Origin: Closterium sp. Naga37s-1
Taxonomy: Eukaryota; Streptophyta; Zygnematophyceae; Desmidiales; Closteriaceae
Direction of reading: 5' to 3'
Assembly (NCBI GenBank): GCA_947471745.1
Contig: CANJKZ010000078.1
Span: 2,112,501 to 2,176,500 of the forward strand
Length of the DNA stretch: 64,000 nucleotides
Part shown: in pieces, positions 41,521 through 52,543 of the stretch
Position numbering within the stretch: the stretch's first letter is position 1
Layout: every line of letters starts with the position of its first letter
The notes under the pieces: generated by a model
What the model saw: only the letters and a program-made list of their open reading frames with translations
What the model was told of the DNA's origin: nothing
Databases searched by the model: none
Program-made: the position numbers and the translations under genes

Positions 41521-44500
41521 AGTGCTGAGGGTGACTGTTACCGGTGTGTGCCGCCTAACCCAGGTATAGCCGCTGCTGCTCTAGGTGCTAGTGAGTCTGG
41601 TACTCCCCCTGGTACTGCGCCTGCTGAGGCCCTGCACACCTTCACGTTGGACTCCGGCGCCTCGCGCTGTTTCTTTCGTGACAGCACCACTCTCACTCCT
41701 CTTCTTGCACCTGTTCCGGTCAGACTGGCTTACCCCTCTGGGGGCCCGGCCATTGCCAGTTCCTCCACTGTTCTCCCGTGTCTGGCGGTTCCGTCCGGCT
41801 CACTGTCAGGTCTTCACCTCCCCTCGTTCTCTATGAACTTGGTGAGTACCGCTGCCCTTCACGATGCGATGGTCACTACCACCACTCCTGGGGGTCAGCG
41901 TGTGTCGATCTGCACGTGCACACGGACGGGGCGTCACCTGGCTACGTTCACTCGTCGGCTAGGGTCGAGTCTGTACACGCTGGCTACCGAGCCTCCTCAG
42001 GTCGCTGCGTCTGCTCAGGTGTCCGCGTCAGGTCAGGTAGCCGCCTCTTGCTCGTGTCGCCTCCTGTCGCACCAGACTCTTCTTTGGCACCACCGCCTGG
42101 GTCACCCCTCCCTGCCACGCCTTCGTGGCATGCACTCCCGTCTCGTTGTCTCTGGTCTCCCCATGTCTCTGCCTCCCTTACCGCCCTCGCCTGCACCGCC
42201 CTGTCTTCCTTGCGTCGAGGGGCGGCAGCGCGCCACTCCTCACTCCTCCTCGTTCCCCCCGACGACTGCTCCCCTGCAGACCCTCCACATGGACGTGTGG
42301 GGCCCAGCCCGCGTCACTAGACAGGGCCGTGAGCGCTACTTTCTGCTGGTAGTTGACGACTACATGCGGTACACCACAGTCTTCCCCTTGCGCAGCAAGG
42401 GTGAGGTCTCTACTGTCTTGATCCCTTTGATCCACACAGTCTGTCTCCAGATGAGCGAGCGGTTCGGCCAGGACCTTCCTGTCCTGCGTCTGCACTCTGA
42501 CAGAGGTGGTGAGTTCTCCTCCGACCTCTTGAGGGACTTTTGTCGTGGGGAGGGCATTCTCCAGTCGTTCACACTTCCAGACTCCCCTCAGCAAAATGGG
42601 ATTGCTGAGCGCAGCATTGGCTTAGTCATGGAGGTCGCTCGTACCTCCATGATCCATGCGGCTGCTCCCATTTTCTGTGGCCGTTTGCGGTCCGGTACGC
42701 TGCGCACCAGCTCAACCTCTGGCCCCGTGTCTCCTTGCCGGAGACCTCGCCCACACTGCGTTGGACGGGGAAGGTTGGTGATGCGTCGGTGTTCCGGGTA
42801 TGGGGTTCTCGTGCCTTTGTTCGCGATTCGTATGCGGACAAGCTCTCCGACCGCGCCATTCCCTGCGTCTTCCTTGGCTTTGTCCCTGACGCGCCTGGCT
42901 GGCAGTTTTACCACCCCACCTCGCGCCATGTCCTCCCGTCTCAGGACGTCACGTTCGACAAGTCGGTTCCCTTCTACCGTCTCTTCCCCTACCGCTCTGC
43001 CCCTCCCCTGCCCCCGCCACTGTTCCTTGCTCCCGGTCCACCTCCGGTAGACCCCCTCCAGCCCCAGGGTCCTGCTCCCTCGGGAGTGTCTCAGGTCGAC
43101 GCTCTCCGTGGTCCTGCGCCTGTTCAGGTAGCTATCGTCTCAGGTGCTGCTCCAGGTACTGCGTCTGGGGGTGTTGCGTCTGGGGGTGCTGCGTCTGGGG
43201 GTGCGGAGCCGGGGGGTGCGGGGTCTGAGGGTGCTGGGTCTGGGGGTGCTGAGCTTGAGGGTGTTGAGCCTGGGGGTGCTGAGTCGAAGGGTGCGGAGCC
43301 TGGGGGTGCTGAGTCGGAGGGTGCGGAGTCTGGGGGTGCTAAGCCTCGGGGTGCTGCTTCGTCTGGAGGTCCTGCTGGTGCTTCACCGCGACTGTCCTCG
43401 CAGCAGCTGCGTGAGTGGCTTGTTCAGCGCGCAAAGCGTCGAGGTGGAGCTCCCGGAGCTGGCGAGCCTGGAGACACTGGAGCTGGAGGTGCTGCTGTTA
43501 CTACTGGAGCTGGAGACCCTACGGAGCCTAGAGCAGCTGGCGTCGGAGGCGCTGGAGCTGGTGCAGCTGGAGTTGGAGGCCCTGGCGCAGGAGGCGCTGG
43601 AGCTGCAGGAGCTGGAGCTGTTGAACCTGGAGCTGGAGGTGCTGGAGGCACTGTGAGGCCGCGCCCGTACTTTGTTCCCCTGCTTCAGCAGGTTCTTGGT
43701 GTCCCGTCCTCTACTGGTCTTCCTCCTCCCTTCCCGTGTCCACCGCCTGACCAGTCGCAGCCGCCGTTACAGCTAGCCTCCCCACTGCCTGTTCCCTCTC
43801 CTTACACTAAGCAGTCCGGAGGCCTTACAGAGCGTCGTGAGCCTGCGTCTTGTCCTGTCTGGCCTGTTCGCACTGCTCGTCGCGCTCCTCGTTCGCGTCC
43901 TCCTCCTGTCCCCGGCACACACACTATGGCACTCCGCCCTTCCTCTGTTCCACTGCGTGTTCCTCTGCCTGCTCCTCCTGAGTCCTCTCTTCCTGAGGTC
44001 CCTGACCCTGAGTCTGACCGAGCGCGTGCTGCCAGTCCCACTGTCGCTCGTCTCTTTGCCACTGCTGTCACTGACCCGTCTTTTGAGTCTGCTACTGCTT
44101 CTGCTCTCGTTGCTGAGCTGCTTGAGTTTGCTGCTGCCTGCCGTCTCGACTACGCCTCTGCTCTAGTTGCTGAGTCTGTACCTGCCAGTCCTCCGTCCGT
44201 CGGGGGTGACTGTTCTCTTGGCACGGACGTCCTTGAGGACAGGCAGGAGGACTTTGAGTGTCTTGCAGCTGCTGTACCTCGTTTCGCTTCCTTGCTGCTT
44301 GCCCCTGAGGGAGACCCGGATGCTCTAGACATCCCGACCCCGCGCTCTTACGCAGAGGCGATTACGGGTCCTTACTCCTCTCAGTGGCAGGCAGCAATGG
44401 ATGCCGAGATGGCATCCTGGAAGTCCACAGGCACCTACGTTGACGAGTATCCCCCACCTGGGGCGAACATAGTTGATGGCATGTGGATTTTCAGGGTGAA

Positions 44501-45329
44501 GCGGCCGCCGGGTTCTCCGCCTGCCTTCAAGGCGCGTTACGTTGCTCGAGGCTTCAGCCAGAGACAGGGAGTTGACTACTTCCAGACCTTCTCCCCCACC
44601 CCGAAGATGACTACTCTTCGGGTGTTGCTGCACGTCGCTGCTCAGCGTGACTACGAGTTGCACTCCCTGGACTTCAGTACAGCCTTCCTTCAGGGCAGCC
44701 TGCACGAGGAGATCTGGTTGCGCCGCCCACCTGGTTTCACTGGGACGTTTCCTACAGGTACTCAGTGGAGCCTCCGCCGGCCAGTCTATGGTCTCCGCCA
44801 GGCGCCTCGCGAGTGGCACAACACACTGAGGACTACACTTGCGGCTCTTGGGTTTGTTCCTTCTACAGCAGACCCGTCGCTTTTTTACGCACCGACACGT
44901 CGCTGCCGCCGTTCTACGTCCTAGTGTACGTCGACGACCTCGTCTTTGCCACTGCTGACACTGAGGCACTGACCCTTGTGAAGTCCGAGCTGCAGAAGAG
45001 ACACACCTGCACTGACCTGGGTGAACTGCGCAGCTATCTTGGCCTGCAGATCACCCGGGACAGAGCATGGCGCACCATCACACTGACTCAGTCATACATG
45101 GTGCACCATAGTCCTTCAGCGCTTCGGCTTCCAGTACTCCTCGCCACAGCTCATTCCTCTGTCTACCAGCCACTCGCTCTCAGCTCCACCTACAGACGAG
45201 TCCGTAGAGCCGACTGGTCCGTACCCAGAGCTTGTGGGTTGCCTCAGGTACCTGATGACGTGCACTCGACCAGACCTCGCGTACCCTCTCAGCCTCCTGG
45301 CTCGTTACGTGGCTACCAGCAGGCACCGA
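41521..45329 (+). pseudogene. E8 pol: protease, integrase, linker, RT
   Basis: Protease FTLDSGASRCFFRDSTTLT; GAG-pre-integrase LWHHRLGHPSLPRL; integrase LHMDVWGP, LHSDRGGEF and SPQQNGIAERS. A one-base deletion near 42668 (PIFCG for PHFLW) shifts to the frame carrying RVWGSRAFVRDSY, the GAG-repeat linker (43138-43655) and RT (GMWIFRVKRPPGSPP, LDFSTAFLQG). A second shift near 44880 precedes YVDDLVFATAD, a third near 45110 follows. It ends at RYVATSRHR, where E9 sits. Confidence 0.9.
43138..43655 (+). repeat. E8 integrase-RT linker repeat
   Basis: Degenerate 15-bp units (GGGGGTGCGGAGCCT type) encode GGAE/S repeats to about 43370. After ASPRLSSQQLREWLVQRAK a second array of GGAGCTGGAGGTGCT units follows. 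Equivalent arrays occur in E1 (17890-18240), E3 (21040-21640), E7 (61140-61890) and E9 (47950-48540). Confidence 0.88.
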
Positions 45330-45458
45330 TGTCAATTAAGAAAACAGGAATGAGAATGACTAAGGGAAAGTTGGGTACAAATACAAACCCTAGAAAACTG
45401 TACCCCATATATGCTACCCCACTATAGCCTACAGTAGCTCTGTCATATAAATCTGACA
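45330..45458 (-). repeat. E9 3' LTR
   Basis: 129 bp, TGTCAATTAAG...AAATCTGACA, with GGGTACAA...TGTACCCC and the adjacent purine-tract complement ACCCCCATAGGCAAAGTGGGGG. Confidence 0.9.
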
Positions 45459-45665
45459 CACCCCCATAGGCAAAGTGGGGGAGAACAAGGGGTCACAAGA
45501 CCAGTCAAGCAAAGCAAAGCAAGCTCAGGGTGGATCACAAAGTCACCACACATTCCGAGCACAAGTTCAAGGCCACAAGGCCAGTTCACATGCAGGATTA
45601 CATGTATATATAAGGCTAGACAAGCAAGAGCACGTGTATATATATATGCAACAGTACAAACAAGG

Positions 45666-48600
45666 TCAAGGGGTGAGCAAGTGAGGCAAGGTAGGCACAA
45701 GGCCCAGCTGAGTACAGAAACGCTGATGATCACAAGGCGCAAGTGCCTTGGTGAAGATATCAGCAGTGTTGGCCTGAGAGGCCACGTACGCAAGTCGCAG
45801 CTGACCACGCTGCTGTAGCTCACGAGCAAGGAAGTAGCGGAGAGCAATGTGCTTCGTTCTGTGCTCCACTCTCTGCTCTCGACACAAGGCCAGCATGGCC
45901 TTGTTGTCTACGTACAGCACTGGAGGAGAACGAGGCGGCTCTCCGAGGTCAGTCAGCAGGTAGGTGAGCCAGCGAAGCTCCTGTGCAGCCATGGCCCCAG
46001 CGTAGATCTCAGCCTCACAACTGGAGCCGAGAACAGAAGACGAGCGGGTAGCCCGCCACGAAACAGAACCGGAACCAAGGCTGAAGGTGTAACCCTGTGA
46101 CGACCGCTGCGTAGCCTGGTCGTCAGCCCAAGAAGCGTCTGCGTGCCCAGTGAGGACCACTGGACTCTGCCCTCCAAGCACAAGCCCCATGCCCGACGTA
46201 CTGCACAAGTAGCGCAACACCCTCTTCGCTGCAGCCATGTGCTCCGGTCTGTGTCTCCCAGGAGCAACATAGCGTGCGAGAATGCTAAGAGGGTATGCAA
46301 GGTCAGGTCGTGTGCAGGTCATCAGGTACATGAGGCAGCCAACAAGCTCTGGGTACGGGCCACTCGACTCTACGGACTCATCCGAAGGCAGAGCTGAGAG
46401 CGAGTGGCGAGTAGGCAGAGGAGTGGCCTGAGGCGAGGAGTACGTGAAGCCGAAGCGCTGAAGGACCTGCTGCACCATGTGTGACTGAGTCAGGGTAATG
46501 GTGCGGCGTGCTCTGTCCCGGGTGATCTGCAAGCCAAGGTAGCTGCGCAGTTCACCCAGGTCTGTGCACGTGTGTCTCTTCTGCAGCTCGGACTTCACGT
46601 GGGCGAGTCCAGCAGTGTCAGCTGTGGCAAAGACCAAGTCGTCGACGTACACGAGGATGTAGAACGGCGGCAAAGAAGTGTCGGTGCGCAGAAACAGCGA
46701 CGGGTCGGCAGTAGAGGGAGCAAACCCAAGAGCCGCAAGTGTAGTCCTCAGTGTGTCGTGCCACTCACGCGGTGCCTGGCGGAGACCGTAGACTGGCCGC
46801 CGGAGGCTCCACTGGGTGCCAGGAGGAAAAGACCCAGTGAAGCCAGGTGGGCGACGCAGCCAGATCTCCTCGTGCAGGCTACCCTGCAAGAAAGCAGTGC
46901 TGAAGTCAAGAGAGTGCAGCTCGTAGTCGCGGTGAGCAGCTACGTGCAGCAGTACCCGAAGAGTGGTCATCTTCGGGGTGGGAGAGAAGGTCTGAAAGTA
47001 GTCAACTCCCTGCCGCTGACTAAAGCCACGAGCCACGTAACGCGCCTTGAAGACAGGCGGAGAACCCGGCGGCCGCTTCACCCTGAAAATCCACATGCCA
47101 CTGACGATGTTCGCCCCAGGCGGGGGAACCTCGTCGACGTAGGTGCCTGTGGACTTCCAGGAAGCCATCTCTGCGTCCATGGCTGCCTGCCACTGAGAGG
47201 AGTAGGGACCCTCTATCGCCTCTGCGTAAGAGCGCGGGGTCGGGATGTCTGGTGCATCCGGGTCTCGCTCAGGGGCAAGCAGCATGGACACGAGATGAGG
47301 TACAGAAGCAGCAAAGCACTCAACCTCCTCCTGTCTGTCCTCAAGAACGTCCGTGCCAAGAGCACACTCACCCCTGACGGACGGAGGACAGACAGACTCA
47401 GCAACAAGACTAGCAGCGTAGTCTAGACGACAGCGAGCAGCAAAGTCGACGAGCTCAGTAACTAGGGCAGACGCAGTAGTGGACTCGAAGGAAGGGTCAG
47501 TGACAACAGTAGCAAGGAGACGTGTGACAGTAGGACTGGCAGCACGAAGAGAGTCCGACTCCGGGTCACGAAGAGCAGGAAGAGAGGACTCAGGAGGAGA
47601 AGGCAAAGGGGCACGCAGAGGAGCAGTGGACGGACGCAGAGACATCCGGTGCGTGCCAGGGACAGGAGGAGGACGCTGGCGCGAACCACGACCACTAGTG
47701 CGAGCAGCACGGACAGGCGACGCAGGGCGGGACGCAGGCTCACGACGCTCAGCAAGACCTCCAGTAGGACCAGTGTAGGGAGAGGGAGCGGGCAGTGGGG
47801 AGGCCTGCTGTAACTGGAACTGTGACGGGACAGGCTGTGGACACTCTAAGGGAGGAGGAGGACCACTAGAAGGCGGGAGACCAAGAACCTGCTGAAGGAG
47901 CGGAACGAAGTACGGCCGAGGCCGCGCGGCGACTCCAGACACAGCAGGGACAGCACCAGTACCCCCAGCGGCAGCACCAGCGCCAGCAGCACCTCCAGCT
48001 CCAGGACCTCCAGCCGCACCAGTAGTACCCCCAGCAGGACCGCCTCCAGGACCGACAGCAGTAGCCTCAGCGCCAACACCCTCAGGAGCTCCAGCTCCAG
48101 TCGTACCCGCAGGCCCAGCAGCTCCAGTACTCCCAGTACGAGCACCTCCGGGACCCACGGCACCAGCACCCTCAGCAGCCGAAGAACCTCCAGCTCCAGC
48201 AGCACGCCTCCAGCGCCGGGCAAACCACTCGCGCAGCTCCTGTGGAGAGAGTGGCTCCCGCCGAGACGAAGCACCCGGAGAACCTCCAGGCTCAGCACCG
48301 CCAGACGCCACACGAGCAGGCCCAGCTCCCTCAGGCTCCGCACCCCCAGGCTCAGCACCCCCAGGCTCAGCACCCCCAGTAGTAGCACCCCCAGGCTCAG
48401 CACCCCCAGGCTCAGGACCCCCAGTAGTAGCACCCTCCGGCTCAGCACCCCCAGGCGTAGCACCCACACGCTCAGCACCCCCAGAGTCAGCACCCCCAGG
48501 CTCAGCACCCTCAGCAGCACCAGAGTCACCAGTAACCTCGACAGGCTCGACTGCGTCTACCTGGGACACACCTGAAGGGGCAGGACCCTGAGGGGGGAGG

Positions 48601-50246
48601 GGGTCTACCGGGGGGGGACCTGGTACAAGGAAGAGCGGTGGCGGGGGGAGGGACGGAGTGCGGTAGGGGAAGAGGCGGTAGTAGGGGACCGACTCGTCAA
48701 ACGTGACGTCCTGGGAGGACAGAACACGGCGAGAGGTGGGGTGGTAGAACTGCCACCCTGGCGCGTCAGGGGGGAAGCCAAGGAAGACGCAAGGAGCAGC
48801 ACGAGGGGACAGCTTGTCCGCAGACAAGTCGCGGACAAACGCCCGAGATCCCCAGACACGGAACGCAGATGCATCGCCAACCTTCCCCGTCCACAGCAAG
48901 GCTGGGGAGGTCTCCGGCATGGAGACCCTGGGGTGAAGGTTGATCTGATGCGCCGCGTACCGAACAGCAAACGGCCACAGAAAATGGGGGGCAGCCGCAT
49001 GCATCATGGACGTACGGGCGACGTCCATGACCATGCCAATGCGGCGCTCAGCAATCCCATTTTGCTGTGGAGAGTCCGGAAGCGTGAAGGTCTGGCGGAT
49101 GCCTCGTGCACGACAGTAGGCTCGCAGAAGGCCAGAGGAGAACTCTCCACCTCTGTCAGAGTGCAGACGCAGAACAGGAAAGTCCGAGCCGAAGCTCTGC
49201 CTGAGCTGGAGACGAGCTGCGCGGATCCAGTCGATCAACACCTCAGTGACATCACCCTTGCTGCGCAAGGGGAAGACTGTGTTGTAACGCGAGTAGTCGT
49301 CAACCACCAGCAGGAAGTAGCGCTCGTGACCCTGTCCACGGACGCGGGCCGGGCCCCACACGTCCATGTGAAGCGTCTGCAGCGGGGCCTCTGTCGGAGG
49401 AAACTGGGAGGAGTGAGGGGCAGCCTGCTGCCGCCCCTCGACACAGGGGACGCAGGTAGGGCCAGGCCCCGGAGGAAGGGGAGGGAGGGACCGGGGAAGA
49501 CCAGAGACAAGGACACGGGAGTCCATGCCTCGGAGACGAAGCAGGGAGGGGTGACCAAGGCGGTGGTGCCAGAGGAGAGTCTCGTGAGACAGGAGGCGAC
49601 ACGAACAGGGGGCAGACTCAGGACCAGACCTGGACGCTGCAGCAAACACCTGACCTGACGCAGCTACCTGACCAGACGCAGTGACCGGAGGAGACGCAGT
49701 GGTCAGTGTGTACAGGCTCGACCCCGGCCGACGTGTAAACGTGGCCAGGTGTCGGCCTGTCCGAGCGTCCGTGCAGTGGGTCACCCGCTGACTCGCAGGA
49801 GTGAACTGGTGAACCCCCGCATCCTGTAGGTCAGCACCACTCACCAAGTTCGTAGAGAACGAGGGGAGGTAAAGACCAGACAGGGTGCCAGAGGGGGCCG
49901 CCGGACACGGGAGGACAGTGGAGAAGTGAGCAAGGACAGGACCCCCAGAGGGGTCTGCCAGAGAGACTGCAACTGGCCGGCCAAGCGGCGTGAGTGTGGT
50001 GCGGTCTCGAAAGAAGGAGCGAGAAGCCCCCGAGTCAAGGGTGAAGGTGTGGGAGGCCGAAGCCGACGCAGAACCTGAGAGAGCAGACTCACCAGCACCT
50101 GAGGGAGTAGACGCACCTAGAGCAGCAGCCTCGCTAGCACCTAGAGCAGCAGCCTCACCAGTACCTAGAGCAGCAGTCTCAATGCCCGGGTCGGGCGGAA
50201 AACACCGGTAACAGTCACCCTCATCACTAATAGTCACAGTATACAT
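45666..50246 (-). CDS. E9 pol polyprotein: intact protease-integrase-RT-RNase H frame
   Basis: An uninterrupted 1526-codon frame, the longest here. Protease FTLDSGASRSFFRD (about residue 73); GAG-pre-integrase LWHHRLGHPSLLRL (about 227); integrase LHMDVWGP, LHSDRGGEF and SPQQNGIAERR (about 290-400); a GGAEPGGA-type linker (about 570-760); RT with YVARGFSQRQGVDYF, LDFSTAFLQG, YGLRQAPREWH and the full YVDDLVFATAD; RNase H TGHADASWADD, CEAEIYAGAMAAQELRW and ANTADIFTKAL. All catalytic motifs look preserved. The start at 50246 is only the first ATG left after the deletion; the natural product would have included Gag, so expression is doubtful. Confidence 0.9.
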   Translation of the reverse strand: MYTVTISDEGDCYRCFPPDPGIETAALGTGEAAALGASEAAALGASTPSGAGESALSGSASASASHTFTLDSGASRSFFRDRTTLTPLGRPVAVSLADPSGGPVLAHFSTVLPCPAAPSGTLSGLYLPSFSTNLVSGADLQDAGVHQFTPASQRVTHCTDARTGRHLATFTRRPGSSLYTLTTASPPVTASGQVAASGQVFAAASRSGPESAPCSCRLLSHETLLWHHRLGHPSLLRLRGMDSRVLVSGLPRSLPPLPPGPGPTCVPCVEGRQQAAPHSSQFPPTEAPLQTLHMDVWGPARVRGQGHERYFLLVVDDYSRYNTVFPLRSKGDVTEVLIDWIRAARLQLRQSFGSDFPVLRLHSDRGGEFSSGLLRAYCRARGIRQTFTLPDSPQQNGIAERRIGMVMDVARTSMMHAAAPHFLWPFAVRYAAHQINLHPRVSMPETSPALLWTGKVGDASAFRVWGSRAFVRDLSADKLSPRAAPCVFLGFPPDAPGWQFYHPTSRRVLSSQDVTFDESVPYYRLFPYRTPSLPPPPLFLVPGPPPVDPLPPQGPAPSGVSQVDAVEPVEVTGDSGAAEGAEPGGADSGGAERVGATPGGAEPEGATTGGPEPGGAEPGGATTGGAEPGGAEPGGAEPEGAGPARVASGGAEPGGSPGASSRREPLSPQELREWFARRWRRAAGAGGSSAAEGAGAVGPGGARTGSTGAAGPAGTTGAGAPEGVGAEATAVGPGGGPAGGTTGAAGGPGAGGAAGAGAAAGGTGAVPAVSGVAARPRPYFVPLLQQVLGLPPSSGPPPPLECPQPVPSQFQLQQASPLPAPSPYTGPTGGLAERREPASRPASPVRAARTSGRGSRQRPPPVPGTHRMSLRPSTAPLRAPLPSPPESSLPALRDPESDSLRAASPTVTRLLATVVTDPSFESTTASALVTELVDFAARCRLDYAASLVAESVCPPSVRGECALGTDVLEDRQEEVECFAASVPHLVSMLLAPERDPDAPDIPTPRSYAEAIEGPYSSQWQAAMDAEMASWKSTGTYVDEVPPPGANIVSGMWIFRVKRPPGSPPVFKARYVARGFSQRQGVDYFQTFSPTPKMTTLRVLLHVAAHRDYELHSLDFSTAFLQGSLHEEIWLRRPPGFTGSFPPGTQWSLRRPVYGLRQAPREWHDTLRTTLAALGFAPSTADPSLFLRTDTSLPPFYILVYVDDLVFATADTAGLAHVKSELQKRHTCTDLGELRSYLGLQITRDRARRTITLTQSHMVQQVLQRFGFTYSSPQATPLPTRHSLSALPSDESVESSGPYPELVGCLMYLMTCTRPDLAYPLSILARYVAPGRHRPEHMAAAKRVLRYLCSTSGMGLVLGGQSPVVLTGHADASWADDQATQRSSQGYTFSLGSGSVSWRATRSSSVLGSSCEAEIYAGAMAAQELRWLTYLLTDLGEPPRSPPVLYVDNKAMLALCREQRVEHRTKHIALRYFLARELQQRGQLRLAYVASQANTADIFTKALAPCDHQRFCTQLGLVPTLPHLLTP

Positions 50247-50284
50247 GGCAGCAAGAATAGCATCAAAGTCAAGGTCAAAGACAG

Positions 50285-50321
50285 CTATAGCCTACAGTAG
50301 CTCTGTCATATAAATCTGACA
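50285..50321 (-). repeat. E9 5' LTR remnant
   Basis: 37 bp (CTATAGCCTACAGTAG...TCTGACA) identical to the end of 45330-45458. It is the only part of the 5' LTR left. Confidence 0.85.
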
Positions 50322-50573
50322 ACCGAAAGGTGCACTGGGATCCTGCAAAGAGGGTACTGCGTTACTTGTGCAGTACGTCAGGCATGGGGCTCGTGCTTGG
50401 AGGACGGGGTCCAGTTGTCCTCACCGGTCACGCAGACGCCTCTTGGGTTGACGACTCAGCTACGCAGCGGTCGTCACAGGGTTACACCTTCAGCCTCGGT
50501 TCCGGCTCTGTTTCTTGGCGGTCTACCCGCTCTTCTTCGGTTCTCAGCTCCAGTTGTGAGGCTGAGATCTACG
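50322..50573 (+). pseudogene. E8 pol, RNase H N-terminal part between E9 and E10
   Basis: Starts with the ACCGA duplication and encodes KVHWDPAKRVLRYLCSTSG, TGHADASWVDD and CEAEIY, in phase with the E8 sequence before 45330 and after 58457. Confidence 0.9.
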
Positions 50574-51450
50574 TGTTGTGTGATGCAATCATATGCATTC
50601 ACGTCTGTCTGCCTCCCATCATGTGTTCGTGCGTTGCATGCGTGGTGTGAGCGTATGCAAGAATTTGTGTTTTGTGCGGTTTGGTTTTTCTGAGTGTGTG
50701 TGAATGTTATTTGGCTTGAGCAGATATCTGAAGTGACTCCTCTGCTCAAGAGCTTTCCGACGAACCAAGTATCGCTTCAATCGGAGCACGAACAAGAAAG
50801 TTACGAACGTTGGAAGTTCGTATGCTTTTGATATTTGGTTGTGGTGACTATGTGAAGTTGTGGTGTTGACTCCATAAGGAGTATAGACTTTTGGGGGTTG
50901 GGAAATTCGTCAACATCACTGTAGATGCTGCCAAGTGGTTGGGAGGTGCCAAACCAGGTTGGCAAGTGTGGCCAAGTTGGGCAAGGTGGATGGCATGGGT
51001 TGGAAAGTGACAAAAGTAAAAGTGGGGTTCCTATAGGGAAGGGATTTGGTGTGCTTATGGGGTTTCCTTGGTTGGGGACTCCTTGGGGACCTTCCCTCTC
51101 GTCCTCCTCTTCCCCTCCCACCTGGTTAATTGCTACTCCAACTCTCTTGTGTGGTTTAATTGCAAAATTGTGAGACTCTTGTGATTGAGTTAAGATTCTA
51201 TGGCAGCATACCCCCTAGTGCGCCGAAATTCATAACTCAAGAAATACTTCACCTTATCGTACGATTCAAATTGGGAATTGTAGCCACGGACAAGGGCTAC
51301 AAGATATCTGAGTTTGGTGAAGTTTTGACTGTGCAAGTTTCGTCGACGGCGTTTCTTGTGAACTCGACGTTTCTGTCCAGAATTCTAAGCCAACGATTTT
51401 GAGAAATTTAGACACCTAATCTTCGTAGACTCCGTCCTTAGTCTATAACA
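50574..51450 (+). repeat. E10 5' LTR
   Basis: 877 bp, TGTTGTGTGATG...GTCTATAACA, followed by AG and the primer-binding site. Confidence 0.96.
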
Positions 51451-51685
51451 AGTGGTATCAGAGCTGATTAAGGACTTTGTGGAGAGTCTACTGAAGTGTG
51501 AAGACCCTCCTAGACCCACCATGGCCTGTCGGCGTGCCTAAGTGGAGTTCTGGAGGTTGCATGTGACTTCCGCTAAGGGGAAACTCTGCCGAAATTTCGT
51601 TGGCGCCGACACTTGTGGAAATTGAGTGGGACTTCGGTGTGGACAGCAAGGGGGGAGCTGAAACCTGTGATTAGGAGCAGAGGAA

Positions 51686-52543
51686 ATGAATCAAGGGAGT
51701 GGAGATGCAGCTGAGAAGAGGAATGAGCCGCCACCATCCAAGATCGAGGCATTGGATGGCTCCAACTATGAGGAATGGAGCGGGCGGATGCGGAGTGCAT
51801 TCAAGCGCTACAAGCTGCTGAAACTTGCGATGGGTGAAGAGAAGATGCCGGAGGAAGGAGATGCCCGCGATCGGTGGATTGAGAAGAGTGCGGTGCTGTA
51901 CGACCTAATCCTTCAATCGGTCAACAACGATATGTTCCAACACATCAAAGATCTGGTGGAGTTGGATGATTCCGGACCAAAAGCGTGGAAGCTACTGCGC
52001 GACGTGATTCAGCCCAACACGCTGCAGATGGTGATTGTGTTGGAGAAGGAGCTGGCTGCCCTCTCCATGCGACCGGGCGATGATGTGAAGCCGGTCCTTG
52101 ACAAGATCAAGGATACCTATGCGAGGATGGCAGTGGCGGGCAGCAATGTGTCGCAGATGCAGCAGTGCACCAAGATCATCTCGGTGCTCGATTACTCGAG
52201 AGACAACCTCATCCCCACCCTCAACACTCAGCAGGACCAATGGACACCAGAGTGGCTACGGCAGCAGATTCTGCAGGAGGACTTCCGCAGGCGCCACACG
52301 GGTGGTGGTGCTGCCAACAAAACTGCTGAGGGGTATGGAGCTGCAGGAGGCAGTAGAGGAAGAGGGGGAGGGAGAGGCCGAGGCCGTGGGAGAGGCTTTG
52401 GCAGAGGGAGAGGCCGAGGTGACTCTGGGAGCTCTGGTGGCAGGGGGAGTACCCGAATGGAGGGAGCGTGCTGGTACTGCAAGAAGGCTGGACACCCGTA
52501 GTTCAAGTGTTTCAGCCGACCTGAGGGATGGGCGCCTCCAGGC
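51686..52543 (+). pseudogene. E10 gag with in-frame TAG in the zinc knuckle
   Basis: ATG at 51686 (MNQGSGDAAEKRNEPP) begins gag (IEALDGSNYEEWSGRM, VLEKELAALSMRPGDDV, QQILQEDFRRRH). An Arg/Gly-rich stretch leads to the knuckle CWYCKKAGHP-stop-FKC (about 52471-52510). The TAG at 52499-52501 is the only break; the same frame continues into pol. TGG to TAG is the simplest explanation. Confidence 0.9.

Larger units (their letters stand above)
45330..50321 (-). mobile_element. E9: short-LTR copia element, minus strand, 5'-deleted
   Basis: Flanked by ACCGA (45325-45329, 50322-50326) inside the E8 RT thumb. The 3' LTR is complete (45330-45458), but at the 5' end only 37 bp of LTR remain (50285-50321), joined directly to sequence just upstream of protease. 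PBS, leader and gag are missing. Confidence 0.93.

Noticed and set aside
46572..47426. Long open frames antisense to retrotransposon pol (also near 40840, 48741 and 53543)
   Set aside because: They mirror well-conserved pol coding on the other strand, recur wherever the same pol sequence recurs, and show no known domain; GC-rich sequence favours such shadows.
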